Of a DNA stretch of 38,736 bases, positions 1 through 8,894 are shown in pieces. The stretch's first letter is position 1. Each line of letters opens with the position of its first letter. Source of the DNA: Desulfosarcina sp. OttesenSCG-928-A07 (GTDB lineage Bacteria; Desulfobacterota; Desulfobacteria; Desulfobacterales; Desulfosarcinaceae); contig JAJDJS010000024.1 in the NCBI GenBank assembly GCA_030267325.1, positions 1 through 38,736 of the forward strand, read 5' to 3'. The notes under the pieces were generated by a model that worked only from the letters and a program-made list of their open reading frames with translations, had not been told where the DNA came from and did not search any database. A program made the translations under genes and the position numbers.

Positions 1-168
1 AAACTGTATCAATCTATAGAAGAATTACAGGTCGACTTGGACGCTTGGCTGGAACATTACAACTCGGACAGAACCCATCAAGGTAAAATGTGCTGCGGCA
101 GAACGCCCATGGAAACACTCCTTGACGGGAAAAAACTCTGGAAAGAAAAGGTCGGACAGCTTAACTAA
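1..168 (+). CDS. IS481-family transposase, C-terminal fragment (cut by window start)
   Basis: Frame 1 is open from the first base and ends at TAA 166-168, giving 55 residues of a larger protein. The end reads like the tail of a DDE integrase-core transposase of the IS481 type: a 'LDAWLEHYNSDRTHQG' segment followed by 'GRTPMETLLDGKKLW'. The NxxRxHQG and TPM motifs are typical of the last helices of that family. The catalytic DDE residues lie upstream of the window, so activity cannot be judged. Family assignment is from recognition of this tail; IS3-type elements have a similar but distinguishable end. Confidence 0.8.
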   Translation, partial: KLYQSIEELQVDLDAWLEHYNSDRTHQGKMCCGRTPMETLLDGKKLWKEKVGQLN

Positions 169-227
169 TCGGACAATCGGAACCAACAAAACGGAGACGA
201 CTGTCAGATCAAGTCTGAATTACTACA
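1..227 (+). mobile_element. Right end of an IS481-like insertion sequence
   Basis: After the transposase stop the sequence runs through a segment containing TGTCAGATCAAG (about 202-213) and ends in ...TACTACA near 227. This resembles the 3' terminus of IS481-type elements, whose ends usually carry TGT...ACA. The left end is outside the window, so the terminal inverted repeat and target duplication cannot be checked and the boundary is approximate. No gene is supported between 228 and 358. Confidence 0.5.
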
Positions 228-358
228 GAACCGGAAACTCCTGTTCAGGTATTGCATCCGAAGGCCTCACAGAAATCAGAACTGCATTTGGTGCGCTTGA
301 GCACTTTGTTGAACGCCGGACAGAACGATTATTACATCGGCGGGAGCGATGATTACCA

Positions 359-838
359 TTACAAGGGGTTGTTGAAAAGCACATCCAAGCCGGACGGCTG
401 CGTCCCAGAAGGCTCGTGTTGCCGTTTCTCCACTTCGATGACTTTCAGTCGCTCCTCATACTCATCTTTTGCTTTTTTTAACCGCGCCAACTGCTCCTGC
501 AACGTGTGTATTTTCTGCTCGCCCTCGTGTTTTGTTGCGGTGGTTTTCCAGGCCCCCTGTTGTCGTTTTTTTTCAAGGGCTCTGATTTTTTGCGTATGCA
601 TCGCAATTTCAGTTTCGTAATTGCGAATATTTTTTTTTAGCGCTGCCGCTTGCGCCGACAGTTCCTGAAAGGTCTGTCTTGTACTATCGCGATTCGCTGT
701 ATCCCTTTTCAGTTGACATGCTGTCTTGGCTATGACCTCTTTTTTTTCCTTTTTTGTCCAAAAATGATTCAGATACGCACATCCGCTGAGCTGTGTCAGG
801 GATATTGCCATCAGCAGAAAACCGATTTTTTTTTCCAT
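359..838 (-). CDS. Small coiled-coil lipoprotein, function unknown
   Basis: The 159-residue product begins with a short lipoprotein signal peptide (MEKKIGFLLMAISLTQLSGC), with an LSGC lipobox and Cys20 as the predicted lipidated residue. The mature part is almost wholly charged helix with heptad-like spacing (roughly residues 35-140), so a long coiled coil is expected. The start at 838 is chosen over the longer reading to 916 because GAGGAAGAG lies just upstream and the signal peptide begins there. It is the last gene of a three-gene minus-strand cassette with 1632-913 and 3865-1709, separated from its neighbour by 74 bp. No family was recognised. A periplasmic or envelope structural role is inference only. 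Confidence 0.65.
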   Translation of the reverse strand: MEKKIGFLLMAISLTQLSGCAYLNHFWTKKEKKEVIAKTACQLKRDTANRDSTRQTFQELSAQAAALKKNIRNYETEIAMHTQKIRALEKKRQQGAWKTTATKHEGEQKIHTLQEQLARLKKAKDEYEERLKVIEVEKRQHEPSGTQPSGLDVLFNNPL

Positions 839-912
839 AGTGCTCTTCCTCAAGCAGGTTCCGCATGAAACGAGCGACCAAAAATACTGGCATTCGCCGG
901 TGTCCGCTGAAT

Positions 913-1632
913 TCACGAGGTAATTTTCCCCATCAGTCTCTGACGTTCTCTCAGTGCCTCCAAGGTTCTGCTCTTTACCGGATCCTGGTGTTCCGCATAC
1001 CCTATGTCCAAACCGCCCTTTTGGTATTCCTGTTCGACTTTGGTATATTGTGAAACTTCTTTTTCCAGATGCCTGATAGTTGCTATATCCCGTCTAATCT
1101 GCAGGTCAAGCAGCTTTTCTTCTTTTTTTACTAACGCCGTCAATTGTCGCCAGCGAGTTCTTTTTCTTGCAGATTCCTGTTCCAGTTCCGCCCGTAACCG
1201 GGTCAATCTGGTGATTGAGTCGAGTAGCGCCTGATTATTCGCTTCCAGTTGCAAGGTTTCTCTATAAATAACACAGCGCTTGTCGCGCAGCTCCTTCAAC
1301 CTGCGCGCGTAAAGTCGTTCCGCCTCGGCTCTGTTCATACCTTCAAGGTGTCCGATCGTGACGCCCAGAATACCAGCGATCGCCGTTATTCTATTTCTAT
1401 ACTTTGGGGAAAGCTTCAGCAACTTTCCTCCACAAAACGACACAATAACCATGACCCCTGTCCAGAAAACCATTGCGTCCCGAACAATGGCGTCCGAGTT
1501 GGGGTCAATGGGAAGTGCCGCCTCTTCACAAGGAGTAAGGTTGCTTGGAGGTCGTTGGGATTGTTTGGCACAGCCGAAGCTGTTGACCAGTAGTGTGAAA
1601 ATAAGCGCCGTAACAATAATATGTTTTTGCAT
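913..1632 (-). CDS. Coiled-coil lipoprotein with hydrophobic/glycine-rich segment, function unknown
   Basis: The 239-residue product starts with a lipoprotein signal (MQKHIIVTALIFTLLVNSFGC; Cys at about 21). It then has a hydrophobic stretch (AMVFWTGVMVIVSFCGG, about residues 50-70) and a second, glycine-containing one (ITAIAGILGVTIGHLEG, about 80-100). A long charged helical region likely to form a coiled coil follows to the C-terminus. The start at 1632 is preferred because AGGAAAGG precedes it and the signal peptide begins there; the open frame continues to 1830 without a signal. It lies 76 bp downstream of the Sel1-repeat membrane protein gene. No family recognised; possibly part of an envelope-spanning assembly with its two neighbours, which is inference. 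Confidence 0.65.
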   Translation of the reverse strand: MQKHIIVTALIFTLLVNSFGCAKQSQRPPSNLTPCEEAALPIDPNSDAIVRDAMVFWTGVMVIVSFCGGKLLKLSPKYRNRITAIAGILGVTIGHLEGMNRAEAERLYARRLKELRDKRCVIYRETLQLEANNQALLDSITRLTRLRAELEQESARKRTRWRQLTALVKKEEKLLDLQIRRDIATIRHLEKEVSQYTKVEQEYQKGGLDIGYAEHQDPVKSRTLEALRERQRLMGKITS

Positions 1633-1708
1633 GAGCCTTTCCTGTGGGTGCAAAAGCGCATCGGCATCGAAAGGAATCGTTAACCCTTGGTGACGTGAAG
1701 CGCGTGTT

Positions 1709-3865
1709 TTACTTCTGAGACCGGCGAATGTCTTCAATTTCTTCATTGTACTTATTTGCCGCCAGATCTTTTTTGATGGTGGCCTTGAGCTCTTGAGAGT
1801 CCTTGTGACGGTGTTGGGAAGGCTGCTCAAGATACTTCAAGGCTCGGTCGGCATCTCGTGGGGGTTCTCCATAATACGGAGGTTCTCCATAATACGAAAG
1901 ATGCGCCAGCACGTAAGTGGCCTCAACCGCTTCCCGTGCAAAAAAATTGGGTAGATAGGCGATGCTCGTAACATCAAAGTTTATCTTTACCTCATTGCTG
2001 CCTGAAGGAGACACGATGGAGGCAAGATCGGCAAAAATCTCACGCGCTTTTTGTATATTGGGTTCCACACCCTTTCCAAGCAACATGCGCTGGGCCATTT
2101 CAAAACGGGCTGCGGGGTGTTTATCGGAAGACATGCTGTTGAGAACATTCAGGCCAGCCTTTTTGGTTTGCGTGTCCTCGCCTTCATCAATGCGGATTTT
2201 GGCCGAAAGCAGCCTGGCATCTTGGCTGCCAAACTTTTCAGCCCGAACCAAGTAATGCAATGCTTCATGTGTGTCTTTCGGAACTCCGATCCCGTTATAA
2301 TAAAGCCACCCGAGATAAAAAAATGCATCCGGATTGCCTTTTTGGGAGGCTTCCCGCAGGATCCGTATCCCCTCATCCCAGTTTTTGTCGAAGAGATGCA
2401 GGATAGCTCTGTCAATGTCAGGCTTTGAAAACCATTCAGTTGCTGTCTCATTGATGATCTCCTTACCCCGTACGGCAAGGCTGAGGCGTTTTGCTTCATT
2501 TATTCCCAGGTAGGCTTCATGGAGGCCCACATCAAAAGCATATATTTTACCAACATAGTATTTCGCTATCGTGCTGATTTTTATTTTCATATCGCCGGAT
2601 AAACGTATATGTATTCCCACATCCGTATCGCCTCTTGCAAATTTCATAAGAAGGTTCGCCGCGTCCGAATTTCCCAAAAGGCTGGACAGGTAAAGATAAT
2701 ACATTATTTCATCCAGCGCTTTCACATCAATGCGCCGGGATGACTTCCCTTCCAGACGATATACTGCGACTTTTTGCATGGCTATCGGGCTTCCCGCCAG
2801 TGCAGCTTTGGTATAGGAATCAAGGGCATCGGGGTAATTCTTTTTCTTTTCAAATGCCTCGGCCTCGGCAAGGTAGACATTTTGCTTTGGAAACAGAATA
2901 TCCTTAAATTGATTTGCTTGCGCCTTTAACGGCGTTAGCAACAACAAAACTATCAGGCATAACACTAGGAAATTAAATACTTTATGACGGGTCGTTTGTT
3001 TTGTGGCCTCAAGCCGATGGTATGACGCCAAAATGTATACTGAAGAGGCGATGACAAGTATTGTTGCAAGGATAAGGTGCAATGAATATTTTTGTATAAA
3101 AAAAACAACGTTTGGACATTTAGAAATAGCAAAGATGTATATATAAAGAACCATCAAAAACATAAAATAAAATGCTGTTTTCACTATGTCTTCGCGAAGA
3201 TCTGGATGTTTTTTTAGATCCTTCACTATTGAAATACACGTTGACACCCATTTTCTTTCTTTATAACGCTGCATTTTTTTTAGACTTTTAATAAAATCCG
3301 AATATTTTTCTGGATTCTTCAGGAACAGAGTGATGGAAATTGAAATAAGCAGTGGCAGCCAATTTTTAAAATTCATTATCTGAAGCATAATTCCATCGTA
3401 ATTGTACCCGTAAAAGCTTAGAGAATTGACAGCAAACAATATCGCTAATAAGTAAGCCATGCTGTAAGGAGCAGAAAAAATCCCAATGCTGCACACAACG
3501 AAAGTAAATGAAAACATGATAACATTATCTGCCAAGCGATGAAATATAATTGTGTCAAGCATGCTGTCCGTTGCAAAATATCCAGCCAAAAGACAGGTAA
3601 ATACTTTCACAACCCCACAGATTTTATCCCAAAATTGATAAGACTGTGTGTCTTGGGTTGTTTTTTTCTGTTTTCTGTAAGACCAAATAAATACCGCACT
3701 GAACCCACAGAGCCCCACGAATACGAATGGCTTGATAGATATGGAAAATATCCACATCTGGCTACAAATAATAAATAGAAACGTCAGGCTGCTTGCCCAC
3801 GCAAGACTTTTTTCAATTTTTGCTGAGCAAAACATTCGCGAAGGCGAGACAGGGTCGGTATTCAT
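1709..3865 (-). CDS. Polytopic membrane protein with C-terminal Sel1-like repeats
   Basis: About 718 residues. The N-terminal ~300 residues hold several hydrophobic segments (for example SLTFLFIICSQMWIF, VIMFSFTFVVCSIGIF, LLISISITLFL, and VLCLIVLLLLTPLKA near 320), so this half is membrane-embedded. The C-terminal half carries Sel1/TPR-like repeats. The clearest is 'ASQKGNPDAFFYLGWLYYNG' followed by 'IGVPKDTHEALHYLVRAEKFG'; such repeats usually mediate protein-protein contacts. The ATG at 3865 is chosen because GGAG sits 9 nt upstream; longer readings start at ATG 3880 or TTG 3919. The gene is markedly AT-rich in its membrane half compared with the housekeeping genes downstream, which fits horizontal acquisition next to an IS. 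It is the first gene of a cassette with two lipoproteins. Function unknown. Confidence 0.7.
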   Translation of the reverse strand: MNTDPVSPSRMFCSAKIEKSLAWASSLTFLFIICSQMWIFSISIKPFVFVGLCGFSAVFIWSYRKQKKTTQDTQSYQFWDKICGVVKVFTCLLAGYFATDSMLDTIIFHRLADNVIMFSFTFVVCSIGIFSAPYSMAYLLAILFAVNSLSFYGYNYDGIMLQIMNFKNWLPLLISISITLFLKNPEKYSDFIKSLKKMQRYKERKWVSTCISIVKDLKKHPDLREDIVKTAFYFMFLMVLYIYIFAISKCPNVVFFIQKYSLHLILATILVIASSVYILASYHRLEATKQTTRHKVFNFLVLCLIVLLLLTPLKAQANQFKDILFPKQNVYLAEAEAFEKKKNYPDALDSYTKAALAGSPIAMQKVAVYRLEGKSSRRIDVKALDEIMYYLYLSSLLGNSDAANLLMKFARGDTDVGIHIRLSGDMKIKISTIAKYYVGKIYAFDVGLHEAYLGINEAKRLSLAVRGKEIINETATEWFSKPDIDRAILHLFDKNWDEGIRILREASQKGNPDAFFYLGWLYYNGIGVPKDTHEALHYLVRAEKFGSQDARLLSAKIRIDEGEDTQTKKAGLNVLNSMSSDKHPAARFEMAQRMLLGKGVEPNIQKAREIFADLASIVSPSGSNEVKINFDVTSIAYLPNFFAREAVEATYVLAHLSYYGEPPYYGEPPRDADRALKYLEQPSQHRHKDSQELKATIKKDLAANKYNEEIEDIRRSQK
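1861..1896. repeat. 18-bp tandem duplication inside the Sel1 gene
   Basis: Two adjacent 18-bp units (1861-1878 and 1879-1896) both begin GGTTCTCCATAATACG and differ at one base near their ends. The frame is kept and the protein gains a second YYGEPP unit (YYGEPPYYGEPP). It looks like a recent slippage event. Confidence 0.85.
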
Positions 3866-3970
3866 ACGCAACATCTCCATGGAGTTCACAGGGGTGAAAG
3901 GTAAAAATGATAAGGACAATCTGCAGGTTTTTCGGCAGATGCCCGCGTTTCGGAGCCAATGATGCGCTTC

Positions 3971-4960
3971 TCATTTTGTCAGATCTTTGTAGACGGCGTG
4001 CTGTTTTCTATATTGGGTCGGTGTCAGTCCGGTATGCCGCATAAAAATCCGGCGAAAAGTGCTGGCATCTGCATACCCCACATGAACCGTCACTTCATCA
4101 AATGAGTGGGCGCCCTGTTCCAGCAGATGTTTGGCCGCGTTGACCCGGATGCACTGCTGGTAGGAAAGCGGGGTTGTGCCGGTGGCGGCCTTGAACCGGC
4201 GTTCCAGAGTCCGGCGGCTCATGTGGGTGGTTTGGGCCAGTCCGTCATAATTGAAATTTTGAGTGTAATTTTCTTCAATCCACTTCTGGACTTTGAGAAT
4301 TCCAGAATCCTGATGGGCCTTTCCAAATTGAACCGTGGTGTTGGACAACCCGATCTGCTGCAAGGTATCTGCCGTAATCACCTTGGCCGATTGGACGGCC
4401 ACTTCCTGCCCGCAGTATTTTTCCACCAGGTACAACGACAGATCCATGCTGGCATTATAGCCGCCGGAGCAGAACAGATCCTTCTCATCCACAATGGGCT
4501 GGTCGATTTTAAGATTGACGCTGGGGTAGCGTTTGGCAAAGGCATCGGCAAAGGCCCAGTGGGTGGTGGCGGCTTTTCCGTCCAGAAGACCGGTTTCCGC
4601 CAAAAGAAACGAGCCGGTGCAGATGGAGGCAATATGGGCGCCCCGGCGGTATTGGGTTTCCAGCCAGTCAATGGCCGGACGGTGAAGCCGGATGCCGGCA
4701 TCAATTTTGGAAATGGAAGAAACAATAATCAGATCAGAATCATTGATATCGTCAATGGCCCCATCGGCTGCCATGCGAACGCCATTGGCGCAGATAAAGG
4801 GTTCTCCGGTGAGGGTGGCCACCCGGACCTGAAAAAACGGGGTGATTTTTTTCCCGTTAAAATGATTCCACATGACCCCGGCCTGGTGAAACACATCCAT
4901 GGGGCCGGTGATGGTGGAGGCAGATGTCTGGTGCAGGGCCAGCACAGTAACGTTGAACAT
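3971..4960 (-). CDS. GlxA/FtrA-type transcriptional regulator (DJ-1/PfpI domain plus AraC HTH)
   Basis: The 329-residue protein has an N-terminal DJ-1/PfpI-like domain (about 1-190), with the nucleophile-elbow-like 'ASICTGSFLLAETGLLDG' containing Cys114. It also has a C-terminal AraC/XylS double helix-turn-helix (about 225-325: 'MSRRTLERRFKAATGTTP', 'VGYADASTFRRIFMRHTG'). Members sense small metabolites and activate or repress nearby genes; the PfpI part is normally a non-catalytic sensor. The start at 4960 has GGAG 10 nt upstream. The gene is divergent from the molybdopterin oxidoreductase at 5141 across a 180-bp region, so that enzyme is its most likely target (inference). The ligand cannot be read from the sequence. 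Confidence 0.88.
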   Translation of the reverse strand: MFNVTVLALHQTSASTITGPMDVFHQAGVMWNHFNGKKITPFFQVRVATLTGEPFICANGVRMAADGAIDDINDSDLIIVSSISKIDAGIRLHRPAIDWLETQYRRGAHIASICTGSFLLAETGLLDGKAATTHWAFADAFAKRYPSVNLKIDQPIVDEKDLFCSGGYNASMDLSLYLVEKYCGQEVAVQSAKVITADTLQQIGLSNTTVQFGKAHQDSGILKVQKWIEENYTQNFNYDGLAQTTHMSRRTLERRFKAATGTTPLSYQQCIRVNAAKHLLEQGAHSFDEVTVHVGYADASTFRRIFMRHTGLTPTQYRKQHAVYKDLTK

Positions 4961-5140
4961 GGCGGAAATCTCCGAGATTGGCGTAATTCACCTTCTTGTT
5001 TGTCGTATATGCCACTTCAACTCCGGTGAATCAAGGGATACTATGACTTGTAAAAAATGACATATATCCTATGAAGAAAATTCAATCGCTATACAACGAC
5101 AACCCTTCCGGTGAATACGGACTTTCAAAGGAGGTGCTTC
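4961..5140. promoter_or_regulatory. Divergent control region between GlxA-type regulator and molybdoenzyme
   Basis: This 180-bp region holds a 10-bp direct repeat TCCGGTGAAT at 5022-5031 and 5107-5116, and an inverted partial copy ATTCACC at 4986-4992. The motif and its location make them candidate binding sites for the GlxA-type regulator. A strong Shine-Dalgarno (AAAGGAGGT, ending about 5135) fixes the downstream gene's start. No clear sigma-70 hexamers were recognised. Confidence 0.4.
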
Positions 5141-7216
5141 ATGCAAACTGACAATGCAAAAAAAACCTACAGCGGCTGCGTGTTGTGCTACCACAGCTGC
5201 GGCGTTGAAGTGGATGTGGCGGACGGAAAAGTGGTGGGCGTGCAGGGACAGGCCTCGCATCCCCTCAACAAGGGCTATCTGTGTCCCAAGGGACGGGCCA
5301 CCATCGAGCATATTTACCATCCCAGCCGTTTGCGCCACCCTTTAAAAAAGGACGGAACCGGGTTCAAAGAGATTTCATGGGACCAGGCCCTGGACGAAAT
5401 CGGGGACCAGCTCAAAACCATCAAATCCAAATACGGTCCTGAAGCCCTTGGGTTTTTCTGCGGGTCTGTGGGTGTTGAAAACTTTGAAATGGTGGCCCTC
5501 ACCCACCGGTTCCGGGCGGCCTATGGATCGCCCAACTATTTTTCCGTGGAAAGCATCTGCTACCGGATGCGGATTCGCTGCCGCCAGATGACCTTCGGCA
5601 AATACCCGGTGGAAGAGCTCAACTCCAATCTGTACGTCCTGTGGGGTCACAATCCCAATGAATCAGATTTTCCCCTTCGCCTTGCCATCACCCAGAACCT
5701 GCGCAAGGGCGCAAAACTGGTGGTGATTGATCCCAAACGCATCAAGCTGGCGGACAAGGCGGAAATGTACCTTAAAATTCGTCCGGGAACCGACGGTGCC
5801 CTTGCCCTTGCCATGATCCATGTGATCATTACCGAAGGACTTCAGGACCAGGATTTTATTGACAAATGGACCATCGGGTTTGACAAACTGGTCCCCCATA
5901 TCCAGCCCTACACCCCGGAATGGGCGGAAAAAATCACCTGGGTGCCGGCGGACGACATCCGCAAACTGGCCCGGATGTTTACCACCACCAAGGGCGCGGC
6001 CATTTACCAGGGCACCTGCACCCAGGACCAGCAGGCCAACGGCACCCAGACCAACCGGGCCATTTCCATTTTGCAGACCATTGTGGGCGGCATCAATGTA
6101 CCGGGCGGATGGGTATTGAGCCCGCGACTGGCCCTGAAAAATATTTTTCTGCCCACAGCAAGTGATGAAGCGCCCCTGGGGACCGACAAATACCCCCTGT
6201 TTTACAAACTCTGGGGGCGCACCAGCCCCTACGGCATTGTGTCCATGGTGCCGGAAAATATTCCCGACAAACTCAAGGGCTTTCTGGTGCTGGGCGGCAA
6301 TCCCATTGTGACCATGCCCGATACCAATGCGTTCCGGGAAGCCTTCAAGCGGCTGCCCCTTCTGGTGGTGTACGAGCAGTTCATGACCGACACCGCTGCC
6401 CTGGCCCATTATATCCTGCCAGCCACCAGCCATCTGGAAGGCTGGAGCATTGCCTACAATTACAATGTCTGCCACTGCCTGCCGTATCTGATGATCCGGG
6501 AACAGGCCATTGAACCCGTGGGCGAGAGCCGCAGCGTGCTGGATCTGTACAAGGGCCTTTGCGATCGCCTGAACATGAGCGAGGTGTTTCCGTGGCCGGA
6601 TGAAAAAGAGCTGGTCAAGGATCTGCTGCAACCCTGCGAGCTGAATTTTGAACACCTGAGCCAGACAAAACCCGAAGGCGATTTCTATCAGGAAAAAGAA
6701 TACGAAACCACATCCGACATGTGGCGCACACCCAGCGGAAAAATTGAAATTTACTGCGAGGCCCTGGCAGAGGTGGGGTTTGATCCGCTGCCCACCTATC
6801 TGGAACCGGAAAAAAGCCCCCAAGGGAAAAAATGGGCAGAACTTGGGAAAAAATACCCGCTGATTCTGTCCACCGGCCAGCGGGATTTGTTCTACACCGC
6901 CAGCCAGATGCACCATATTGACGATCTTCACCGCCGGCGGCCGTCAGCCATTGCGGAGATGTCGTCCCAGACCGCCAAAACCTACGGCATCACCCATGGC
7001 GAGGAAGTGTATGTGGAGACGGATCGCGGACAGGCCCGGATGCGCGCCTGGGTGGATGACCGCGTGGCTGATGGCGTGGTGCTGGTGCCCCACGGCTGGC
7101 AGGGAGACGGAAACTGCAATCAACTGACCGATTGCCGGGAAGAAAGCCGGGAGCCCATTATGGGATATCCCACCTGGAAATCCCAGTTGTGCACGGTCAG
7201 ACCCGTGGCAGCGTAA
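5141..7216 (+). CDS. Molybdopterin oxidoreductase (DMSO-reductase family), cytoplasmic, substrate unknown
   Basis: The 691-residue protein has an N-terminal [4Fe-4S] motif C13-x2-C16-x3-C20-x27-C48 ('CVLCYHSC ... GYLCPKG'). Molybdopterin-binding segments follow ('LWGHNPNESD', 'GTDGALALAMIHV', 'LGGNPIVTMPDT'), then a C-terminal molydopterin-dinucleotide binding domain ('LSTGQRDLFYTASQMH', 'VLVPHGWQGDGN'). The Cys in 'VESICYRMRIRC' is a candidate Mo/W ligand. There is no twin-arginine signal, so it should act in the cytoplasm. The ATG at 5141 is preceded by AAAGGAGGT and beats the GTG at 5111. No electron-transfer subunit or membrane anchor is adjacent, so its partner is unknown. Length and layout resemble stand-alone enzymes such as acetylene hydratase relatives or formate-dehydrogenase-like proteins, but the substrate cannot be assigned. 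Confidence 0.88.
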   Translation: MQTDNAKKTYSGCVLCYHSCGVEVDVADGKVVGVQGQASHPLNKGYLCPKGRATIEHIYHPSRLRHPLKKDGTGFKEISWDQALDEIGDQLKTIKSKYGPEALGFFCGSVGVENFEMVALTHRFRAAYGSPNYFSVESICYRMRIRCRQMTFGKYPVEELNSNLYVLWGHNPNESDFPLRLAITQNLRKGAKLVVIDPKRIKLADKAEMYLKIRPGTDGALALAMIHVIITEGLQDQDFIDKWTIGFDKLVPHIQPYTPEWAEKITWVPADDIRKLARMFTTTKGAAIYQGTCTQDQQANGTQTNRAISILQTIVGGINVPGGWVLSPRLALKNIFLPTASDEAPLGTDKYPLFYKLWGRTSPYGIVSMVPENIPDKLKGFLVLGGNPIVTMPDTNAFREAFKRLPLLVVYEQFMTDTAALAHYILPATSHLEGWSIAYNYNVCHCLPYLMIREQAIEPVGESRSVLDLYKGLCDRLNMSEVFPWPDEKELVKDLLQPCELNFEHLSQTKPEGDFYQEKEYETTSDMWRTPSGKIEIYCEALAEVGFDPLPTYLEPEKSPQGKKWAELGKKYPLILSTGQRDLFYTASQMHHIDDLHRRRPSAIAEMSSQTAKTYGITHGEEVYVETDRGQARMRAWVDDRVADGVVLVPHGWQGDGNCNQLTDCREESREPIMGYPTWKSQLCTVRPVAA

Positions 7217-7274
7217 ATCCGGGTTTTGAAATATTGGGATCGGCGGATTTCTCAGCATCCTGCCGGGTGGCGGC

Positions 7275-8702
7275 TTATTCCAGTTTTTCCAGCAACCGCT
7301 CGTGAATATTGTCAAATCCGCCGTTGGACATGACCAGAATCACATCACCGGGCCGCGACGATGCCGCAAGATCCGCGATAATAGCGTCCGTATCATCAAA
7401 ATGGGTAGCGTCTTTTTCTCGCATTTTAAGGTCGTCAACCAGCTTCTCGCTGGAAAACCGCTCTTTTTCCGGAACTTTTTCAAGCATGGAGGGCCGGCGG
7501 ATACAGATGCGGTCAGCCAGATCAAAGGCGACTGCATAATCACGTTGAAACACATTTCGCATACTGGAGTTGGTGCGGGGCTCAAACACCGCCACAATCC
7601 GATTTGTTGAAAAATACCCCTTCACCGCGCGGATGGTTTCCGTCACTGCTGTGGGATGATGGGCAAAATCATCCATTACGATAATGCCGTTTTTTTCACC
7701 CCGGATTTCCTGCCGGCGTTTGACACCGGAAAAAGTGGAAAGGGCCTCGGCCACAGCCTCTTTGGAAACACCCAGATCATCGGCCACAGCCACAGCAGAA
7801 AGTGCATTTTTAAGATTATGGAGGCCGATCATCCGGGTGCAAAACGCGCCATACAGTGATTTCTCTTTGAAAACCGTGAAATGGGTGAAAGGCGCTTCAA
7901 TGCGGATATCCGAAATATGCCAGTCGGAATCCGGGTGTAATCCGTAAAACACCCGGCGGCATGCGGCTTGGTTTGCAAGTGCCCTTACATCTGCATTGTC
8001 ATCTGCTGCCACCATCAGGGTATGGGGTTTAAAACCCGATACAAACCGGCCAAAGGCATCCCGCACATGGTCCAGATCCCGGTAGATATCCGCATGGTCA
8101 AACTCGATGCTGGTGAGAATCGCGGCATCAGGTGTATAGTGCAAAAATTTTGGGCCCTTATCAAAAAATGCGGTGTCGTACTCATCGGCTTCAATAACGA
8201 TTGAGTCCCCTGCCCCGGTTCGGTAATTACTGTTAAAATCCGACACAATGCCGCCAATAATAAAAGACGGATCACGACCCGCCCGATACAGGATCCAGGC
8301 CATGAGGGATGAGGTGGTGGTTTTACCGTGGGTACCGGCAATGAGAATCTGGCGTTTTCCCGCTGCGGCAAACCGATTGACAGCCTGGGGCATGGAGCAA
8401 TACCACAGGTTCATGGCTTCTGCGGCCAGAACCTCCGCATTGTCTTTGGATACGGCGTTTCCCACCACCACCAGATCCGGCCGATGCGACAGATGGGACG
8501 GGTCAAATCCGTTCATCACCGCAATGCCGTGTTCTGCCAGGAACCGGCTCATGGGCGGATACACATGAATGTCTGATCCGGTCACCTGAAAGCCCAGGTC
8601 CTTGAGCATACAGGCCAAGGCGCCCATGGCTGTTCCGCAGACAGCGATCAGATGAACCGTGTTTACCTTTTCCGGAATCCGGTTGTTTTCAGGGTGCAAC
8701 AT
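7275..8702 (-). CDS. mpl: UDP-N-acetylmuramate:L-alanyl-gamma-D-glutamyl-meso-diaminopimelate ligase
   Basis: This 475-residue Mur-ligase-family protein would reattach the recycled murein tripeptide to UDP-MurNAc in the cytoplasm using ATP. Visible are the N-terminal UDP-binding Rossmann region ('AVCGTAMGALACMLKDLGF'), the ATP-binding loop GTHGKTTT (about 123-130), 'EADEYDTAFFD', and 'DDFAHHPTAV' in the central/C-terminal domains. Those last two motifs, and the TAMGAL variant of the first, fit Mpl better than MurC. The start at 8702 has AGGA about 8 nt upstream; an open extension to 8798 shows no such site. It is convergent with the molybdoenzyme (58 bp apart) and divergent from the Sir2 gene, so it is probably a single-gene transcript. 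Confidence 0.92.
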   Translation of the reverse strand: MLHPENNRIPEKVNTVHLIAVCGTAMGALACMLKDLGFQVTGSDIHVYPPMSRFLAEHGIAVMNGFDPSHLSHRPDLVVVGNAVSKDNAEVLAAEAMNLWYCSMPQAVNRFAAAGKRQILIAGTHGKTTTSSLMAWILYRAGRDPSFIIGGIVSDFNSNYRTGAGDSIVIEADEYDTAFFDKGPKFLHYTPDAAILTSIEFDHADIYRDLDHVRDAFGRFVSGFKPHTLMVAADDNADVRALANQAACRRVFYGLHPDSDWHISDIRIEAPFTHFTVFKEKSLYGAFCTRMIGLHNLKNALSAVAVADDLGVSKEAVAEALSTFSGVKRRQEIRGEKNGIIVMDDFAHHPTAVTETIRAVKGYFSTNRIVAVFEPRTNSSMRNVFQRDYAVAFDLADRICIRRPSMLEKVPEKERFSSEKLVDDLKMREKDATHFDDTDAIIADLAASSRPGDVILVMSNGGFDNIHERLLEKLE

Positions 8703-8894
8703 ACAAAATCCTTTTTTGTGGGGATTTTCGCCCCTTTTGGGAAAAGTGACGCACCTTTGCCGGGATGCGGTTTTTTGGAAAATAGCGGAAAACCTCACCC
8801 TTTTATTGAAACTTATGCAGGGTCATGAAACCATATGTCTTTTCTGGCTGAATCACAAGCGCTGACAAACCGCTATCACCCAAGGGGAGTTCAA

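Noticed and set aside
252..620. Plus-strand frame running from the IS end into the lipoprotein gene
   Set aside because: Overlaps the antisense of a gene with a good ribosome site and signal peptide; no similarity recognised.
5663..6931. 422-codon minus-strand frame opposite the molybdoenzyme, and similar long antisense frames opposite parE, lptD and acs
   Set aside because: All are antisense to well-supported genes and show no recognisable protein signature.
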